NCBI GenBank assembly: GCA_964623085.1
Contig: CAZUTO010000003.1
Location: forward strand, 1-64,000
Source of the DNA: CAZUTO01 sp964623085
GTDB taxonomy: Bacteria; Pseudomonadota; Gammaproteobacteria; Pseudomonadales; GM7GCV1
Direction of reading: 5' to 3'
Length of the DNA: 64,000 nucleotides
In this document: positions 25,587 to 34,734 of the stretch, one piece after another
Layout of the letters: every line of letters starts with the position of its first letter
How positions within the stretch are numbered: the first letter of the stretch is position 1
Translations under genes and position numbers: made by a program
Notes under the pieces: generated by a model
Database searches by the model: none
What the model saw: only the letters and a program-made list of their open reading frames with translations
Told to the model about the DNA's origin: nothing

Positions 25587-27331
25587 GGATTCGCCCCCAA
25601 CAAAACACCTTCTTGATCCCCGGGCACATTGAGCGCTCTCAAGGCATTACCCATGACCTCTGAAAATACTGGCGCCGCAACTAAGCCGCCAAAATAGTCT
25701 TCACCCTTGGGGTCATTAATTACAACGGCAATCACCAATTTTGGGTCATCGGCGGGCGCAAAGCCGGCAAACAATGAAGAATATCGATGATCTTCGTATC
25801 CGAAATCTCCTACCAAATGCCCCGTTCCCGTCTTACCTGCCACACTGTAATTTTCTAACGCTGCCAATGCACCGGTGCCATGCTCGACGACCTCACGCAT
25901 CATCGCCTTGACCTGCTGCACAGCAGACTTAGAAGCAACGCGCTCTGGATCGGGCTTGCTGACCCCTTGAACCAAGCTCGGATATACTCGCAAGCCATCA
26001 TTAGCGAGAACTGAATAAGCTTGCGCGAGCTGAAGTGTTGTGGCGGAAATCCCATAGCCGTAGGCAAAATTCACACGTAAAAGATCAGTCCAGTTACTTA
26101 TATATGGTAATGATCCAGAGAGCTCACCAGGAAAGCCTACGGCCGCAGACTCACCAAAACCAACTCGCCGGAAAGTGTCAAAAATTAATTCCTCATCCAG
26201 AGAAAGTGCTACCTTCACCGTACCTACCTGACTGGAGTTAGCTAGCACACCTGTCAAATCAAGAGTTTCGTAATTGCGAAAATCTTTAATGAACTTGCCA
26301 TCCACTCTGATATAGCCAGGGCTTGTTTCGATGGTTGATGACGGGCTGTACTTCCCAGATTCAATCGCCGCGAGCATGGTAAATGGCTTGACGGTGGACC
26401 CTGGCTCAAAGTGGTCAGCCAGCGCGCCATTTCTCATCGAACTGTATTCGATATTTTCACGATTATTTGGATTAAAAGATGGCTGGCTCGCTAGCGCTAA
26501 AACCTCTCCTGTCTTAGGGTCCATCACCACGATAGATGCAGATGCAGCCCGATACTTTATAAACGCAGATTTCAGAGCCTTATAGGCGAGATATTGAAGC
26601 TCCATATCAATGGTGAGGTTAAGATCTTTTCCAGGATCTACTGGTGAGACCTGATCAAGGTAGTCTACGACTCGGCCAAATCTGTCGACCACCATGCGCT
26701 GCCTGCCAGATTTACCGGCGAGCCAGTCCTCGTATCCCGCCTCCAAGCCTTCAACTCCGCGATCCTTGTCGTAGTCAATCAGCCCCAAAGTTTGAGCTAA
26801 GATTTCTGCATCGGGATAAAAACGACGATAGATCTCCTCTGCCACCACCCCTGCAAAGCCCGCCTTTACAATCGGCTGCGCCTGCTCTGGACTCAATTCA
26901 CGTTTGATACGCATATATCGCTTATCAGCATAGAGCTCGAGCTTCGCCCTAAATTCTGCCTCACTCAAACCCACGACTTCAGCAAGCTCAGCAATCTGAT
27001 CATCCCGCACCAATGCAGGGTCTGCCACAATATCAACTAAAGAGGTACTCACTGCCAAAGGTCGACCATTACGATCCAGTATCGACCCGCGATACGCAGG
27101 GATTTTTTGATATCGGATGGTGCGCGCATCGCCCTCACTTTGAAGAAACTCATAGCCCTGCTCCATATCAGGTAAAACCTGAAGAGTCGCAATACGGCCC
27201 ACCAGCAACAACCCAAGAGCGGAAATACCAAATGTCGCCAACCGATAACGCCAAGCAGGCAATCGATATTCGTCAATTTTTTTGGCTCTCACCGCCCTCC
27301 TGCTGCCAGCCACCTTGCGACGAGCCGTCAT
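25583..27331 (-). CDS. ftsI: Septal peptidoglycan transpeptidase FtsI (PBP3)
   Basis: Class B penicillin-binding protein that cross-links septal peptidoglycan with FtsW, 582 aa. One N-terminal membrane helix (about 31-52) follows a basic tail, then the PBP dimer domain and the transpeptidase domain. The catalytic SxxK is STVK (Ser312, Lys315) and the KTG motif is at 500-502. The second motif, usually SxN (SSN), reads Ser366-Ser367-Gln368 here. The DNA is clear at this point (TCCAGTCAG on the coding strand). Overall identity as FtsI is secure from context and domain order. Confidence 0.95.
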   Translation of the reverse strand: MTARRKVAGSRRAVRAKKIDEYRLPAWRYRLATFGISALGLLLVGRIATLQVLPDMEQGYEFLQSEGDARTIRYQKIPAYRGSILDRNGRPLAVSTSLVDIVADPALVRDDQIAELAEVVGLSEAEFRAKLELYADKRYMRIKRELSPEQAQPIVKAGFAGVVAEEIYRRFYPDAEILAQTLGLIDYDKDRGVEGLEAGYEDWLAGKSGRQRMVVDRFGRVVDYLDQVSPVDPGKDLNLTIDMELQYLAYKALKSAFIKYRAASASIVVMDPKTGEVLALASQPSFNPNNRENIEYSSMRNGALADHFEPGSTVKPFTMLAAIESGKYSPSSTIETSPGYIRVDGKFIKDFRNYETLDLTGVLANSSQVGTVKVALSLDEELIFDTFRRVGFGESAAVGFPGELSGSLPYISNWTDLLRVNFAYGYGISATTLQLAQAYSVLANDGLRVYPSLVQGVSKPDPERVASKSAVQQVKAMMREVVEHGTGALAALENYSVAGKTGTGHLVGDFGYEDHRYSSLFAGFAPADDPKLVIAVVINDPKGEDYFGGLVAAPVFSEVMGNALRALNVPGDQEGVLLGANP

Positions 27332-27618
27332 TTTCGAATCACCAAAATTTCCGATGAAGACGGAATTCTCATCTTCAGTCGATTCTTTGCCATTTGCTCC
27401 AACCGCATAGGTGAACCCAGCGCGCCCTCCTGCAGCAAAAATCTCCCTTGAACCAACTTTAAATCGTTTTCTTTCGCCTGCAACGTCATAAGCTCAGTAA
27501 ACAAATCACGGCATCTATCTGTTGACCAAACAACCAGCAAAGCTGAGACAATAACCGCGCACCAGAGAACAATATCCATCCGAGAAAATCTAAAATCGCC
27601 ATTATCCAATCGCATCAA
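27328..27618 (-). CDS. ftsL: Cell division protein FtsL
   Basis: Small bitopic divisome protein that pairs with FtsB and activates FtsWI, 96 aa. It has a short cytoplasmic tail, one membrane helix (about residues 16-32, IVLWCAVIVSALLVVW) and a periplasmic coiled coil (about 38-70), ending in LEQMAKNRLKMRIPS, which resembles the conserved FtsL tail. It overlaps rsmH and ftsI by 4 bases on either side, the usual position. Confidence 0.93.
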   Translation of the reverse strand: MMRLDNGDFRFSRMDIVLWCAVIVSALLVVWSTDRCRDLFTELMTLQAKENDLKLVQGRFLLQEGALGSPMRLEQMAKNRLKMRIPSSSEILVIRK

Positions 27619-28565
27619 GCCACCTTCTCCGCCACTCGCATCACAGCGCTTCTCGCTCGCGGATTTACTGACACCTCTTTGTCAGTAGATTTAACAGCCT
27701 TTCCAATAAGACGCAGTGCAGGTTTATTAATTTGATTATCGGTAACAGGGATGTCGCGAGGCATAGTTTCTGGCCGCGAGTTGTCGCGCATAAAACGCTT
27801 AACAATCCGATCCTCCAATGAGTGAAAACTGATCACCACCAACCTGCCATTCGGTGCCAATATTTTCAGTGTGTCGAGCAACATCTTTTTCAGCTCGTCC
27901 AACTCACCATTTACATGAATGCGAATAGCCTGAAATGTTCGAGTGGCGGGATGCTTGTGTGGATCTTTTACTGGAACTGCACGGTCGATCAATTCAACTA
28001 GTGCTTTCGTCGTCAAAATCGGCGATTCTGCTCTTTGCTCAATAATCGCCGTGCCTATTCGTCGCGCGAAGCGCTCTTCACCATAGCCTTTCAATACACG
28101 CACGATCTCTTCCAAATCGGCAGAATTCACCCAATCGGCAGCGGACATTCCACTAGCCGACATACGCATATCTAAGGCTCCATCTCGCAAGAAACTAAAG
28201 CCACGCTTTGGGTCATCGATCTGCGGCGAAGACACTCCCAAGTCAAGCAACATGCCCGCCACTGAACCGAGCTTATTTTTCTCATCAAGCAATGAATACG
28301 CGTTTGAAAATTCGCTATGCACGACCTCAATTCTCTTATCGCTACTGAACTGTTTAACCCCTGCCGCAATAGCCTCAGGATCACGATCCAAAGACAGCAA
28401 CTCACCATCGCCCTGCAATCGGCTCAAAATTGCCGAAGAATGCCCGCCACGACCAAAAGTGCCATCTAAATAAAACCCATCTGCTGCGGTGACCAATGCG
28501 TCAACCGCTTCTCGCAGTAAAACTGTTTCATGCAGATATGGATTAGCGCCGACAGCAGTGCTCAT
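27615..28565 (-). CDS. rsmH: 16S rRNA (cytosine1402-N4)-methyltransferase
   Basis: SAM-dependent enzyme methylating N4 of C1402 in the 16S rRNA decoding site; RsmI, also encoded in this window, modifies the ribose of the same nucleotide. It is 316 aa from the ATG at 28565 (preceded by GGAG). An ATG at 28580 would add five residues. Motifs include the SAM loop DGTFGRGGHS, LDLGVSSPQIDDPKRGFSF, and the C-terminal VVISFHSLEDRIVKRFM. It lies downstream of mraZ. Confidence 0.95.
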   Translation of the reverse strand: MSTAVGANPYLHETVLLREAVDALVTAADGFYLDGTFGRGGHSSAILSRLQGDGELLSLDRDPEAIAAGVKQFSSDKRIEVVHSEFSNAYSLLDEKNKLGSVAGMLLDLGVSSPQIDDPKRGFSFLRDGALDMRMSASGMSAADWVNSADLEEIVRVLKGYGEERFARRIGTAIIEQRAESPILTTKALVELIDRAVPVKDPHKHPATRTFQAIRIHVNGELDELKKMLLDTLKILAPNGRLVVISFHSLEDRIVKRFMRDNSRPETMPRDIPVTDNQINKPALRLIGKAVKSTDKEVSVNPRARSAVMRVAEKVA

Positions 28566-28597
28566 TCCGACCCACTCCATATCCGCAGCTCAGCCAT

Positions 28598-29056
28598 CTA
28601 TAAAGGTACCGCTTGAACTTCTTCCGACATCGTCTCGGGATCAAGGCTATTATTGATCAAGCCCTCACAGTGAGCCTCCCACTGATCTTCTCCCCATATT
28701 TCGATCTTACTTGGCTGACCAAGTAGCACTAACTTCTTCTCTAACTGCGCGTATTTTCTGAGAGAAGGCGGGACCAAAATACGTCCACCGGAATCGGGCT
28801 CTAGATCATCAAACGCATGACCAATTACGAGCTGCTGCAGCCGTTTTGCGTGTGGGTTTAGCGAAGGCAGGGCAGCAATCTTTTCTTGAATCTCAGCCCA
28901 ATGAGTCAGCGGATAGAGAACCAAATTTTTACAGTTAGGGTCTATTGTGATCGCAAGTCTTGTCACTCCTTCAGGCACCAAGCCTTCGCGAAACCGAGTT
29001 GGTATCGCAAAACGCCCTTTTGCATCCATACTGACTGAAAGATTACCGGCAAACAT
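28598..29056 (-). CDS. mraZ: Transcriptional regulator MraZ
   Basis: DNA-binding ring-forming repressor of the dcw cluster, 152 aa. It has two SpoVT-AbrB-like halves. The first starts MFAGNLSVSMDAKGRFAIP. The second contains FDDLEPDSGGRILVPPSLR. It is the first gene of the cluster. A matching array of short repeats in front of it (29091-29137) makes autoregulation likely, as known in E. coli. Confidence 0.95.
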   Translation of the reverse strand: MFAGNLSVSMDAKGRFAIPTRFREGLVPEGVTRLAITIDPNCKNLVLYPLTHWAEIQEKIAALPSLNPHAKRLQQLVIGHAFDDLEPDSGGRILVPPSLRKYAQLEKKLVLLGQPSKIEIWGEDQWEAHCEGLINNSLDPETMSEEVQAVPL

Positions 29057-29090
29057 TTACCATCCCGACGGGTGACAACTTTAAGTTTTC

Positions 29091-29137
29091 ACCACTTTTA
29101 AACCACTTTTTACGATTTTTTACGACTTTTCACCACT
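29091..29137 (-). promoter_or_regulatory. MraZ operator: five phased AGTGGT-like repeats
   Basis: On the minus strand, AGTGGTGAAA, AGTCGTAAAA, AATCGTAAAA, AGTGGTTTAA and AGTGGTGAAA follow each other with spacing 10, 10, 10 and 11 bases. MraZ is known to bind several short direct repeats (TGGG/GTGG type) about 10 bases apart upstream of its own gene. The array overlaps the -10 box and start site of the mraZ promoter, which fits repression. Confidence 0.75.
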
Positions 29138-29162
29138 ATATGCGCTGAAAATGCCACGTCAA
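29135..29162 (-). promoter_or_regulatory. Promoter of the mraZ/dcw cluster
   Basis: TTGACG (29162-29157) and TATAGT (29140-29135) on the minus strand, 16 bases apart, each differ from the sigma70 consensus at one base. Transcription would begin near 29128, inside the MraZ repeat array and about 70 bases before the mraZ ATG. Confidence 0.75.
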
Positions 29163-29348
29163 GCAGCCAAAATCACAAAAAACCTTTGTGTCAGCAGACA
29201 CTTAGCAGAATTTGAAGATATCGGGAAAACACGAAAGCTAGGAACCAATCAAAAACAAACTGATGGCCGAAAGAGGTAACGATCGAGATTAGAAAATAGA
29301 ATATTTTGATATAAAAAAAATATTTATATACCAATTTAGTTATAAGTT

Positions 29349-29727
<379 letters not shown>

Positions 29728-30174
29728 TTTTTCAGCCTATCAATTAGGACAGCCTTTATCAAAGCCTCATAGCAAAAAAAATTCAGTCCCCTTCTGCATT
29801 CTCATAGAGAAGACCAACAAATAGCTCACAGATTACAAAAGTGAACGGGATCACAAACAAAATGCAGGCTGGCACGCATTTCCAGTCATCTATATGCCTG
29901 TTCTACCCAAAATCATAGTCAATCAAAACAGCATGATATCTAATGCTTGTTGGCCGCGAAATAAAACAAAAATACGCATGATTCAACAAATTCTCAGAGC
30001 ACAAACCCCGATTAGGATATCGAGGCTGGAATCGTTGGGATTACCGATGGCAACTGCCATCGCTGCTATTCGTTGGCGAGAGGCCTCTGCTTCATATAGC
30101 AACTGCATCAAAAGCACTCACATCTATGAAACTGCTTCTGCAACCACAGCACTGGCCGGCATTATCTAAAAGAC
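29728..30174. other. Intergenic region between rnpB and the GGDEF-EAL gene
   Basis: It holds the rnpB promoter at its left end. The rest (29763-30174) is the presumed promoter and leader of the GGDEF-EAL gene. A 7-bp perfect stem, CGATGGC-AACT-GCCATCG, is at 30045-30062. One frame (29894-30169) stays open for 91 codons but resembles nothing I know and has no ribosome site. I could not build a cyclic di-GMP riboswitch here. Confidence 0.6.
29734..29762 (-). promoter_or_regulatory. Promoter of rnpB
   Basis: TTGATA (29762-29757) and TAGGCT (29739-29734) on the minus strand are separated by 17 bases, and the RNA would start about 7 bases later at the GAGTC of P1. The -10 is weak, but spacing to the known 5' end is right. 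Confidence 0.5.
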
Positions 30175-32952
30175 ATGTATAAGAAGATACGCTCATCGGG
30201 GAGTCTAAACAGTAAAGTCGGTCACCGGCTAACGCTCACGTTCCTTGTGGCATCTATAGTGCCTCTGATGCTTTTTGCTCTCCTCTCATACAAATCGCTT
30301 AATGAGATGAACTTTGAGCAATCAGAAGAACAGCTCCATATGGAGGCCAAATTTTTCGGGCTAATCATCTACGAACGAATCCAGACCGCCAGCAGATTTC
30401 TGGCTTCAATTGCTGACACAAATATCAACACAGACCCTTCAAATCCGCAGGTCTTTAAAAATATACAGCGACTTGGCTCTCAGTCCGGTCGCCGAATAAT
30501 GAACCAGCTACCAAGTGATGCGCGCACTAATTTAGGCCGATTAGGCAAGACGGTTCTTCTAACTGGTCAATACGCCGGTCAATCCGGCGTTCATCTCGTC
30601 AAACAAAGCCGGCAGGGGCTAGTACTGGGAACCCTCAACGAGAACTACCTTTGGGGCGAAAAAGAGAATCGTCCAAATGGCATGACTCAAATATCGAGCC
30701 AAAACATATCTTTGTTTTCTGGCTCTGATACAGAATACGGTGACAGCACAACTGCAGAGCCCACCATTTTCGAAAACCCCAGTGCTTCATGGAAACTCTC
30801 TCTCGACAACTATGCCCATCCGGACTGGGAAGTGGAAGTGCAAAACCATGCTACGACAAACCATGCAGGGCTTATCGATCTCGCCATGCAGATCCTCCCG
30901 ATACTGTCGTTGACGCTCTTACTTGTGGTGGTCATCAGCTTACGTCAGATTCATCGCATCCTTAAGCCTCTGTCTATTCTTAAGTCTAATATGCTTAGTT
31001 TGACCTCCAAGGGATTTGGCCAAGTCACCAAGATTGAAAGTGGCGACGAGTTTGAAGAAGTCTCTAATACATTGGTCGGTATGGCGCACGCACTGGATCA
31101 GAATCTATACATTCAAACCAAACTTTCAGAGCTTGATCGACGGATTTTGACTGGTGCTGGATTCGCTAAAATTCTCGAATCTGCTGCGCAGTGTGCGGAG
31201 TTAGTTATGAATAACAAAGAGATAGGCATTTCCCTGTCTATCAATCCAAAATATGCATACATACATAGCGCTAAATCTTCACTGAAACGCACAAAGATTT
31301 GCCTCGAAGAGACTGCTGAAAAAACGCATCAATGCTTAGCTAGCAGCTTATCCAAACAACTCAAATGGAATGAGAACCCCGAGCTTAAGGCACATATAGC
31401 AAACAATCCGCTTGAAGTAGGCTCCCCTGACGGTACATTTTATGCACCGATTCAAGTGGAAGACAAACTCGAGGGATTTATCCTTGCTTGCGGTGAAAAT
31501 GGGCACCCTGTAGACAGAATGCAGCAAGACCGCCTCAACTACTTAGCTGGCAGGCTCTCCGTTGCCGCCTCTGCTATTGCCGACCAAGAGAAACTTCGCA
31601 AGAAAGCCAACTATGACGCACTGACCGGACTACCCAATCGACATGCGCTAATGTCCGAACTAGATAAGCGATTTAGCGCTGACAAAATCCTTAATGATCG
31701 CTTCGGCATACTATTTTTCGATCTCGACAAATTTAAAGACGTTAACGATAACCTAGGCCATGATGTTGGCGACAAACTCCTCATAGAAATAACAAAGCGC
31801 CTAAATCTCATTGCGCCAAAGAAATCTATCGTTGCGCGGCTGGGTGGCGACGAATTTGTCATGCTAATCGACGGCAACGAAGATGCTTCCGTCATTATGG
31901 AAGCAGCGAAGTTAGCGCTCGAGCAGATTGACAAACCGTTTCAGATCGGACACAACAAAACCCAAATCGGCGTAAGTATAGGCGTCGCCGTCCACCCAGA
32001 ACACGGCAGAACACCATCTGCACTGCTTAAAAGCGCTGACGTGGCAATGTATGAAGCCAAGCAGAATGACGGAAACAAGATACTTAAATACGACAGCGCG
32101 ATGAGCAACAAGGAACAAGCTCGACTGCAAGCTGCCGACACACTCAACCAGGCCCTCGAAAGCAACCAACTTCAGTGGCACCTGCAGCCCAAAGTCTGTA
32201 CTCGCACTGGGCAAATTGTTGGCGCAGAAGCACTCGTTCGTTGGCAAAAAGAGGACGGGGGGTTTATTTTCCCAGAAGAATTTATTCACACAGCTGAACA
32301 AACCGGTCTTATTGAGGAATTGGGTATACAGGCCTTAAGAGCTGCATGCAAACAAACCGCCGCTATCGAAGCCGCTGGCTTCGAACCTATTCCTATCGCT
32401 GTAAACGTATCGCTGCTCGAATTTAGCTCGGAAGAATTTGTCGGAAGGGTAACGAATACTATTCGAGAAACTGGCACTGACCCATCGCTGATTGAACTTG
32501 AAATTACCGAATCCGTTGCTGCAAAATCACTGCATGAAGCAAACGCAAAACTTCAGGAACTTTCGGACTTCGGCGTCCAGATCGCGCTAGACGATTTTGG
32601 AACTGGCTTTTCGTCCCTTAGCTATTTGCAGCAACTTACTTGCGATGTTGTAAAAATTGACCGAAGTTTTATCTGCAATCTGGAAACCAGCGACAAAGAC
32701 TATTCTATCGTCCGCGCGATCATCCAGCTAGCTCACACTCTCGACAAAAAGGTCGTAGCCGAAGGTGTCGAAAACATACAACAAGAAAGCCTCTTGAGAG
32801 AACTCAAATGCCAATGGGCACAGGGGTTTAAATATTCGAAGGCGATTCCAGTAGACCAATTTATCTTGCTGCTAGACCAATGGGAAGGCCTCAACCCAGT
32901 ACCAACAAAAGAAAATATTCCGGTGCAGAAAGTCGCTGTGCCCATTCACTAG
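30175..32952 (+). CDS. Membrane GGDEF-EAL cyclic di-GMP signalling protein
   Basis: Predicted cyclic di-GMP synthase and/or phosphodiesterase, 925 aa. It has a membrane helix at about 20-38, a periplasmic sensor region (about 40-230), a second helix (about 234-256), a HAMP-like linker (about 257-315), a GAF-like stretch (about 315-470), GGDEF (475-640) and EAL (655-905). The GGDEF active site is RLGGDEF (555-561). The EAL motif is intact (Glu685-Leu687), with LDDFGTGFSSL and a later KIDRSF, so both activities are possible. It stands in a region that separates rnpB from rsmI, and no partner gene is obvious apart from the downstream DUF4159 gene. The ribosome site is weak. Confidence 0.93.
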   Translation: MYKKIRSSGSLNSKVGHRLTLTFLVASIVPLMLFALLSYKSLNEMNFEQSEEQLHMEAKFFGLIIYERIQTASRFLASIADTNINTDPSNPQVFKNIQRLGSQSGRRIMNQLPSDARTNLGRLGKTVLLTGQYAGQSGVHLVKQSRQGLVLGTLNENYLWGEKENRPNGMTQISSQNISLFSGSDTEYGDSTTAEPTIFENPSASWKLSLDNYAHPDWEVEVQNHATTNHAGLIDLAMQILPILSLTLLLVVVISLRQIHRILKPLSILKSNMLSLTSKGFGQVTKIESGDEFEEVSNTLVGMAHALDQNLYIQTKLSELDRRILTGAGFAKILESAAQCAELVMNNKEIGISLSINPKYAYIHSAKSSLKRTKICLEETAEKTHQCLASSLSKQLKWNENPELKAHIANNPLEVGSPDGTFYAPIQVEDKLEGFILACGENGHPVDRMQQDRLNYLAGRLSVAASAIADQEKLRKKANYDALTGLPNRHALMSELDKRFSADKILNDRFGILFFDLDKFKDVNDNLGHDVGDKLLIEITKRLNLIAPKKSIVARLGGDEFVMLIDGNEDASVIMEAAKLALEQIDKPFQIGHNKTQIGVSIGVAVHPEHGRTPSALLKSADVAMYEAKQNDGNKILKYDSAMSNKEQARLQAADTLNQALESNQLQWHLQPKVCTRTGQIVGAEALVRWQKEDGGFIFPEEFIHTAEQTGLIEELGIQALRAACKQTAAIEAAGFEPIPIAVNVSLLEFSSEEFVGRVTNTIRETGTDPSLIELEITESVAAKSLHEANAKLQELSDFGVQIALDDFGTGFSSLSYLQQLTCDVVKIDRSFICNLETSDKDYSIVRAIIQLAHTLDKKVVAEGVENIQQESLLRELKCQWAQGFKYSKAIPVDQFILLLDQWEGLNPVPTKENIPVQKVAVPIH

Positions 32953-33032
32953 ACCATTAGATCTATCATCATAAGCTCGCATTAACTGTCCGCCATATAT
33001 TGCTTAGTCTTCTAAGTGGTATATTTACGCTA

Positions 33033-33797
33033 GTGAAAATACTAGCAATAAAAACGACGTGGCTCTTTCTTTGGCTAGGCATGCAAATCGGCCCCGCCAA
33101 TGCACAAACATTAGATCATCGCTACAGCCACCTACCTACAGCGGAATTTCATTTCGCGCGGCTTGTTTATTCCAACTCATCCCTAAGCAATCGAGGACGC
33201 AGAGCCGCTTGGGCGACAGATTATCCCGATGCCGAACACCACCTCGCCGATGGCATCGACAGGATGACCAACATTGATATCGAGGCAGTTGACTATTATG
33301 GCGACGGCGGCCGATTAATTTCGCTAGCGGACGATCAAATTTTCGATTATCCATGGCTATATGCTGCAGAGGTGGGACAATGGGCGCTGAGCCGTGACGA
33401 GGCGGAACGTCTGAGAGAGTACTTAGACCGAGGCGGATTTCTCATGGTCGATGATTTCTGGGGCTCATATGAGTGGCAGGTTTTTGTGCAATCCATGGAA
33501 CTCGTCTTCCCCGACCGGCCTATTGTCGAAATTGACGAAAATGACCCTATTATGCATATTGTGTTCGATGTCGATAAGAGCACGCAAATCCCAGGACGAG
33601 GCGGTGTTCCATTTGGTTCAGTGCCACATTGGCGAGGGATCTACGATGACAAGGGCCGACTCATTGTCGCAATCAATTTTAATATGGATATGGGCGACGC
33701 TTGGGAGCATGCGGCAGACCCATTCTACCCCGCCGAAATGACTGCAGCTGCATATCGGTTTGCCGTTAACTACATCATTTATTCGATGACGCACTAA
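33033..33797 (+). CDS. Exported DUF4159-family protein
   Basis: Function unknown; 254 aa from a GTG at 33033. This start gives a clean signal peptide (MKILAIKTTWLFLWLG... with ANA|Q as cleavage site near residue 25). A TTG at 33000 is the alternative. The mature part shows the DUF4159 features WATDYPDAEHHLADGIDRM, a DRGGFLMVDDFWG loop and a C-terminal YRFAVNYIIYSM. Larger DUF4159 proteins usually carry von Willebrand-type or membrane domains and neighbour MoxR ATPases; here the domain stands alone and is probably periplasmic. A 14-base tandem duplication covers the stop codon. It follows the GGDEF-EAL gene by 80 bases on the same strand. Confidence 0.8.
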   Translation: MKILAIKTTWLFLWLGMQIGPANAQTLDHRYSHLPTAEFHFARLVYSNSSLSNRGRRAAWATDYPDAEHHLADGIDRMTNIDIEAVDYYGDGGRLISLADDQIFDYPWLYAAEVGQWALSRDEAERLREYLDRGGFLMVDDFWGSYEWQVFVQSMELVFPDRPIVEIDENDPIMHIVFDVDKSTQIPGRGGVPFGSVPHWRGIYDDKGRLIVAINFNMDMGDAWEHAADPFYPAEMTAAAYRFAVNYIIYSMTH

Positions 33798-33813
33798 CTA
33801 TGACGCACTAACA
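33786..33813 (+). repeat. 14-base tandem duplication at the end of the DUF4159 gene
   Basis: ATGACGCACTAACT (33786-33799) is followed by ATGACGCACTAACA (33800-33813), identical at 13 of 14 bases. The first copy contains the stop codon, so the protein is not changed. Confidence 0.9.
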
Positions 33814-33824
33814 GAGCCGAATCG

Positions 33825-34673
33825 TTAGCCTTGTTCTTTAGTTATTAACCCAATGTCGTAACACTCATTTTTCTTCACACCCAATAACTCGGCAGCCATA
33901 GCAGCCGCTTTTTTTATCGGTAATTCTTTCAACAAAACTCGCATCGTTTTTGCAATTTCAACATCGCTAGCAGACTGTTTTTCAGATACGCCTTGCACGA
34001 CAATAACGAATTCACCCTTTTGCTGATTCGGGTCAACTTCGACCATCGCACGAACCGTGCTCACCTCACCGTTAAGCCATGTTTCGTAGGTTTTGGTTAG
34101 CTCTCTGGCCACGACTATCTGACGATCCGGATCGAAAACTTGCTCGATGTCTTTGAGCGTTTCAAGAATACGATGGCTAGACTCATAAAAAATGAGTGTC
34201 TCTGTATTTTGGCTATATTCACTTAACCATTTTTGACGCGCGCTTTTCTTAGCTGCAGGAAAGCCTAAAAACTGAAAGCGATCTGACGGGAGCCCAGAGC
34301 CTGCAAGTGCTGTTATCGCTGCACATGCGCCCGGAACAACACTGACATCATACTGCTCCTGTCGCGCTGCCCGAACGATTCGATAACCTGGATCAGATAT
34401 TAGAGGCATACCTGCATCGGAAACCAGCGCAATATTTTTGCCGTCTCCTAGCTTATCCATAAGCTTTTTTACTTGTGACTCTTCGTTGTGATCGTGGCAA
34501 GCCACCATCGTGGTTCTAATACCAAAGTGAGAACAAAGCTGTCCAGTGCGGCGAGTATCCTCCGCGGCAATAATATCTACTGATTGAAGCACATCGACTG
34601 CACGAGGTACCATGTCATCCAAGTTGCCAATGGGGGTAGCTACAACAAAGAGCGTACCGATGTTTCTATTCAT
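33825..34673 (-). CDS. rsmI: 16S rRNA (cytidine1402-2'-O)-methyltransferase
   Basis: SAM-dependent methyltransferase of the tetrapyrrole-methylase fold that methylates the ribose of C1402, 282 aa. It shows LFVVATPIGNLDDMVPRAVD at the N terminus, AAEDTRRTGQL, SDAGMPLISDPGYRIV and PGACAAITALAGSGLPSDRF, all typical. It is divergent from lpoA with about 60 bases between them, as in E. coli and Pseudomonas. Confidence 0.95.
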   Translation of the reverse strand: MNRNIGTLFVVATPIGNLDDMVPRAVDVLQSVDIIAAEDTRRTGQLCSHFGIRTTMVACHDHNEESQVKKLMDKLGDGKNIALVSDAGMPLISDPGYRIVRAARQEQYDVSVVPGACAAITALAGSGLPSDRFQFLGFPAAKKSARQKWLSEYSQNTETLIFYESSHRILETLKDIEQVFDPDRQIVVARELTKTYETWLNGEVSTVRAMVEVDPNQQKGEFVIVVQGVSEKQSASDVEIAKTMRVLLKELPIKKAAAMAAELLGVKKNECYDIGLITKEQG

Positions 34674-34734
34674 ATCGTTTCAATTAATTCGGTGTAGATA
34701 TCTATTAGGCAACATTAAAAGCATACGGTTTCGT

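Noticed and set aside
30030..30065. GGGATTACCGATGG resembles the 3' end of a GEMM-I cyclic di-GMP riboswitch before a GGDEF-EAL gene
   Set aside because: The remaining conserved core of GEMM-I (the upstream CACGCA..GGCAAACC and ACGCAAAG parts) is absent, so the similarity is by chance as far as I can see.
29894..30169. Open frame of 91 codons ending 5 bases before the GGDEF-EAL start
   Set aside because: No ribosome site, no recognisable motif, odd composition. The position could allow a leader peptide, but nothing supports it.
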